Part shown: one piece after another, positions 5,279-6,539 of the stretch
Layout of the letters: the number at the start of each line of letters is the position of its first letter
Numbering within the stretch: the stretch's first letter is position 1
From: an uncultured Eubacterium sp.
GTDB lineage: Bacteria; Bacillota; Clostridia; Peptostreptococcales; Anaerovoracaceae
NCBI GenBank assembly: GCA_905193765.1
Contig: CAJJPZ010000126.1
Coordinates: 1-6,539, forward strand
DNA: 6,539 nt
Reading direction: 5' to 3'
Translations under genes and position numbers: made by a program
Notes under the pieces: model-generated
The model's input: only the letters and a program-made list of their open reading frames with translations
What the model was told of the DNA's origin: nothing
Databases searched by the model: none

Positions 5279-6539
5279 AGAAATAATCGGGATAATAAAC
5301 GGGAACTTGCTGTATGATGCAGATGGGATCGCTGATCGTGAATATTCATATGCCATCGCATCGGATCTAATGAGCAACGTAATGCTGGAGACCGTCGATG
5401 ACAGTATACTGATAACGAGCCTTGTCAATCCACAGGTCATAAGAGCATCAGAAATGATGAATATAACCTGCATAATTATAACATGTGGCAAGACAGTTAC
5501 CGATGTTATGGTAGAACTTGCCATGAACAGGAATATCGCACTCGTTGAAACAGATTATACAACTTTTACAGTGTGTGGTAAACTGCACAGTCTGGGGCTC
5601 ACGGAAGGACCGGTAACTTTTGAAGAGAAAAATATAACATCTATAAAACTGGACACAGACAGATGCATAGGGTGCATACACTGTGTAAGGAATTGTCCGG
5701 CAGAGGCAATAAGGATAAGAAACTGGAAGGCTGTCATTATGCCGGAACGCTGCATAGACTGCGGCATATGTGTAAAAGTATGTCCTCGGCATGCTGTAAA
5801 ACCTATGGTTGACAGTATAGAAAGACTGAATGATTATGATTACAGGATAGCTATCCCGTCATCTGCATTCATGGGGCAGTTCAGGAATGTCAGATCAAGG
5901 AATCATCTGCTTACTGCACTGAAGCAGGTGGGATTTGATGATGTCTATGAAGAAGCTATAGGAGCAGAGATAATAAGCGGTGCAACGAAAAAACTGATGG
6001 CGAGCGGCAAAGAACAGAAGCCGCTTATATCATCGGGATGTCCAGCTGTACTGAAACTCATACAGATAAAGTTCCCTAATCTTATCGACAATGTGCTTGA
6101 GTACAGACCGCCGGTGGAGATCGTTGCAGCTATGGCTCGCGAAGAAGCAGAAAAAAAACATCCTGGCAGCAGTATAGGTATATTTTTTATTGCGCCATGC
6201 ACATCCAAGATTTCTTTTATAAGAGAGAGCGAAGAAGTCAAAGAAACGAATATAGACGAAATGGTGGCGATCTCAGAGATATACAGAGTGGTGAGGCATA
6301 ATCTGAAAAAACTCGAAGACAGTGATGTGGAGGATTTGGAAAAAACCGGAGTGATGGGACTGAGGTGGGCTACCCCCGGTGGTGAAAGTCTGGCTCTCGG
6401 TATTGACAGTTTCATCGCTGTTGACGGCATAGATGAGGTGATAGATATTTTTGAAAAGACGGAGGACGGCAGACTCGAAGGGGTGGAGTTCATAGAAGCA
6501 GAAGCCTGTGTAGGTGGATGCTGCGGAGGCTCGCTTACC
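5268..6539 (+). CDS. Putative sensory [FeFe]-hydrogenase-like protein with N-terminal DRTGG domain (3' partial)
   Basis: The frame is open from ATG 5268 to the right edge (424 residues, no stop), so the C-terminus is missing. Domains seen: a DRTGG-like domain (about 1-112); two [4Fe-4S] ferredoxin motifs (Cys133, 136, 139, 143 and Cys162, 165, 168, 172, each CxxCxxCxxxCP); and an iron-only hydrogenase large-subunit domain from about 185. H-cluster motifs: L1 SSGCPAV (Cys258), L2 APCTSK (Cys311, Lys314), L3 ACVGGCCGG (Cys414, Cys418). All four cluster cysteines are kept. Compared with catalytic enzymes (TSCCP, MPCxxKxxE, MACxGGC), the proton-shuttle cysteine is Gly257, the L2 Met is Ala309, the L2 Glu is Phe317, and the L3 Met is Glu412. 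Such changes are known in sensory-type hydrogenases with low turnover. Relatives often continue with another Fe-S motif and a PAS domain, which may lie beyond the edge. It is probably a cytosolic H2 or redox sensor working with the upstream ATPases; that role is inferred. Confidence 0.88.
   Translation, partial: MELKEIIGIINGNLLYDADGIADREYSYAIASDLMSNVMLETVDDSILITSLVNPQVIRASEMMNITCIIITCGKTVTDVMVELAMNRNIALVETDYTTFTVCGKLHSLGLTEGPVTFEEKNITSIKLDTDRCIGCIHCVRNCPAEAIRIRNWKAVIMPERCIDCGICVKVCPRHAVKPMVDSIERLNDYDYRIAIPSSAFMGQFRNVRSRNHLLTALKQVGFDDVYEEAIGAEIISGATKKLMASGKEQKPLISSGCPAVLKLIQIKFPNLIDNVLEYRPPVEIVAAMAREEAEKKHPGSSIGIFFIAPCTSKISFIRESEEVKETNIDEMVAISEIYRVVRHNLKKLEDSDVEDLEKTGVMGLRWATPGGESLALGIDSFIAVDGIDEVIDIFEKTEDGRLEGVEFIEAEACVGGCCGGSLT

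Noticed and set aside
5945..6493. A 182-codon antisense open frame under the hydrogenase-like gene
   Set aside because: The product is extremely Ser-rich, as expected from reading the complement of this gene, and the sense strand carries clear cysteine motifs.

Overview
The window is a compact run of eight co-directional (+ strand) genes with almost no intergenic sequence. Codon choice (frequent ATA, AGA and AGG), strong AGGAGG-type ribosome binding sites, a bacterial V-type ATPase and a clostridial hydrogenase-associated gene set all suggest an anaerobic Bacillota of class Clostridia with moderate GC. I cannot fix the genus. Both window edges cut through genes.

Region 1 (1-3158) is the end of a V/A-type ATPase operon: catalytic subunit A (5' end missing), subunit B and central-stalk subunit D, in the usual A-B-D order. 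These are head and rotor parts of a membrane ion pump or ATP synthase. The membrane and peripheral-stalk genes presumably lie upstream.

Region 2 (3171-6539) starts only 12 bases after subunit D and encodes a five-gene redox-signalling-like cassette. It holds an SpoIIAB/RsbW-like GHKL ATPase (possible anti-sigma kinase), a stand-alone DRTGG-domain protein, a PHP-family metal-dependent phosphoesterase, a second GHKL ATPase (histidine-kinase catalytic domain without a phosphoacceptor domain), and a modified [FeFe]-hydrogenase-like protein that runs off the right edge. The last protein carries its own N-terminal DRTGG domain, then two [4Fe-4S] ferredoxin motifs, then the hydrogenase H-cluster domain. 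All four H-cluster cysteines are present, but the proton-shuttle cysteine and other pocket residues are replaced, as in proposed sensory hydrogenases. The gene set resembles clusters I know of next to electron-bifurcating hydrogenase genes in Clostridia. Its biochemical function is, to my knowledge, not established.

Genes are joined by start/stop overlaps (TAATG at 1107-1111, ATGA at 3941-3944, and an 11-base overlap at 5268-5278) or gaps of 3-30 bases. No terminator or convincing promoter is visible between them, so the ATPase and the redox cassette could be co-transcribed. The inferred working model is that the hydrogenase-like protein senses H2 or redox state, and the ATPases, DRTGG domains and PHP enzyme relay or act on that signal. 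No RNA genes, mobile elements, CRISPR arrays or gene-free stretches over 300 bases were found.
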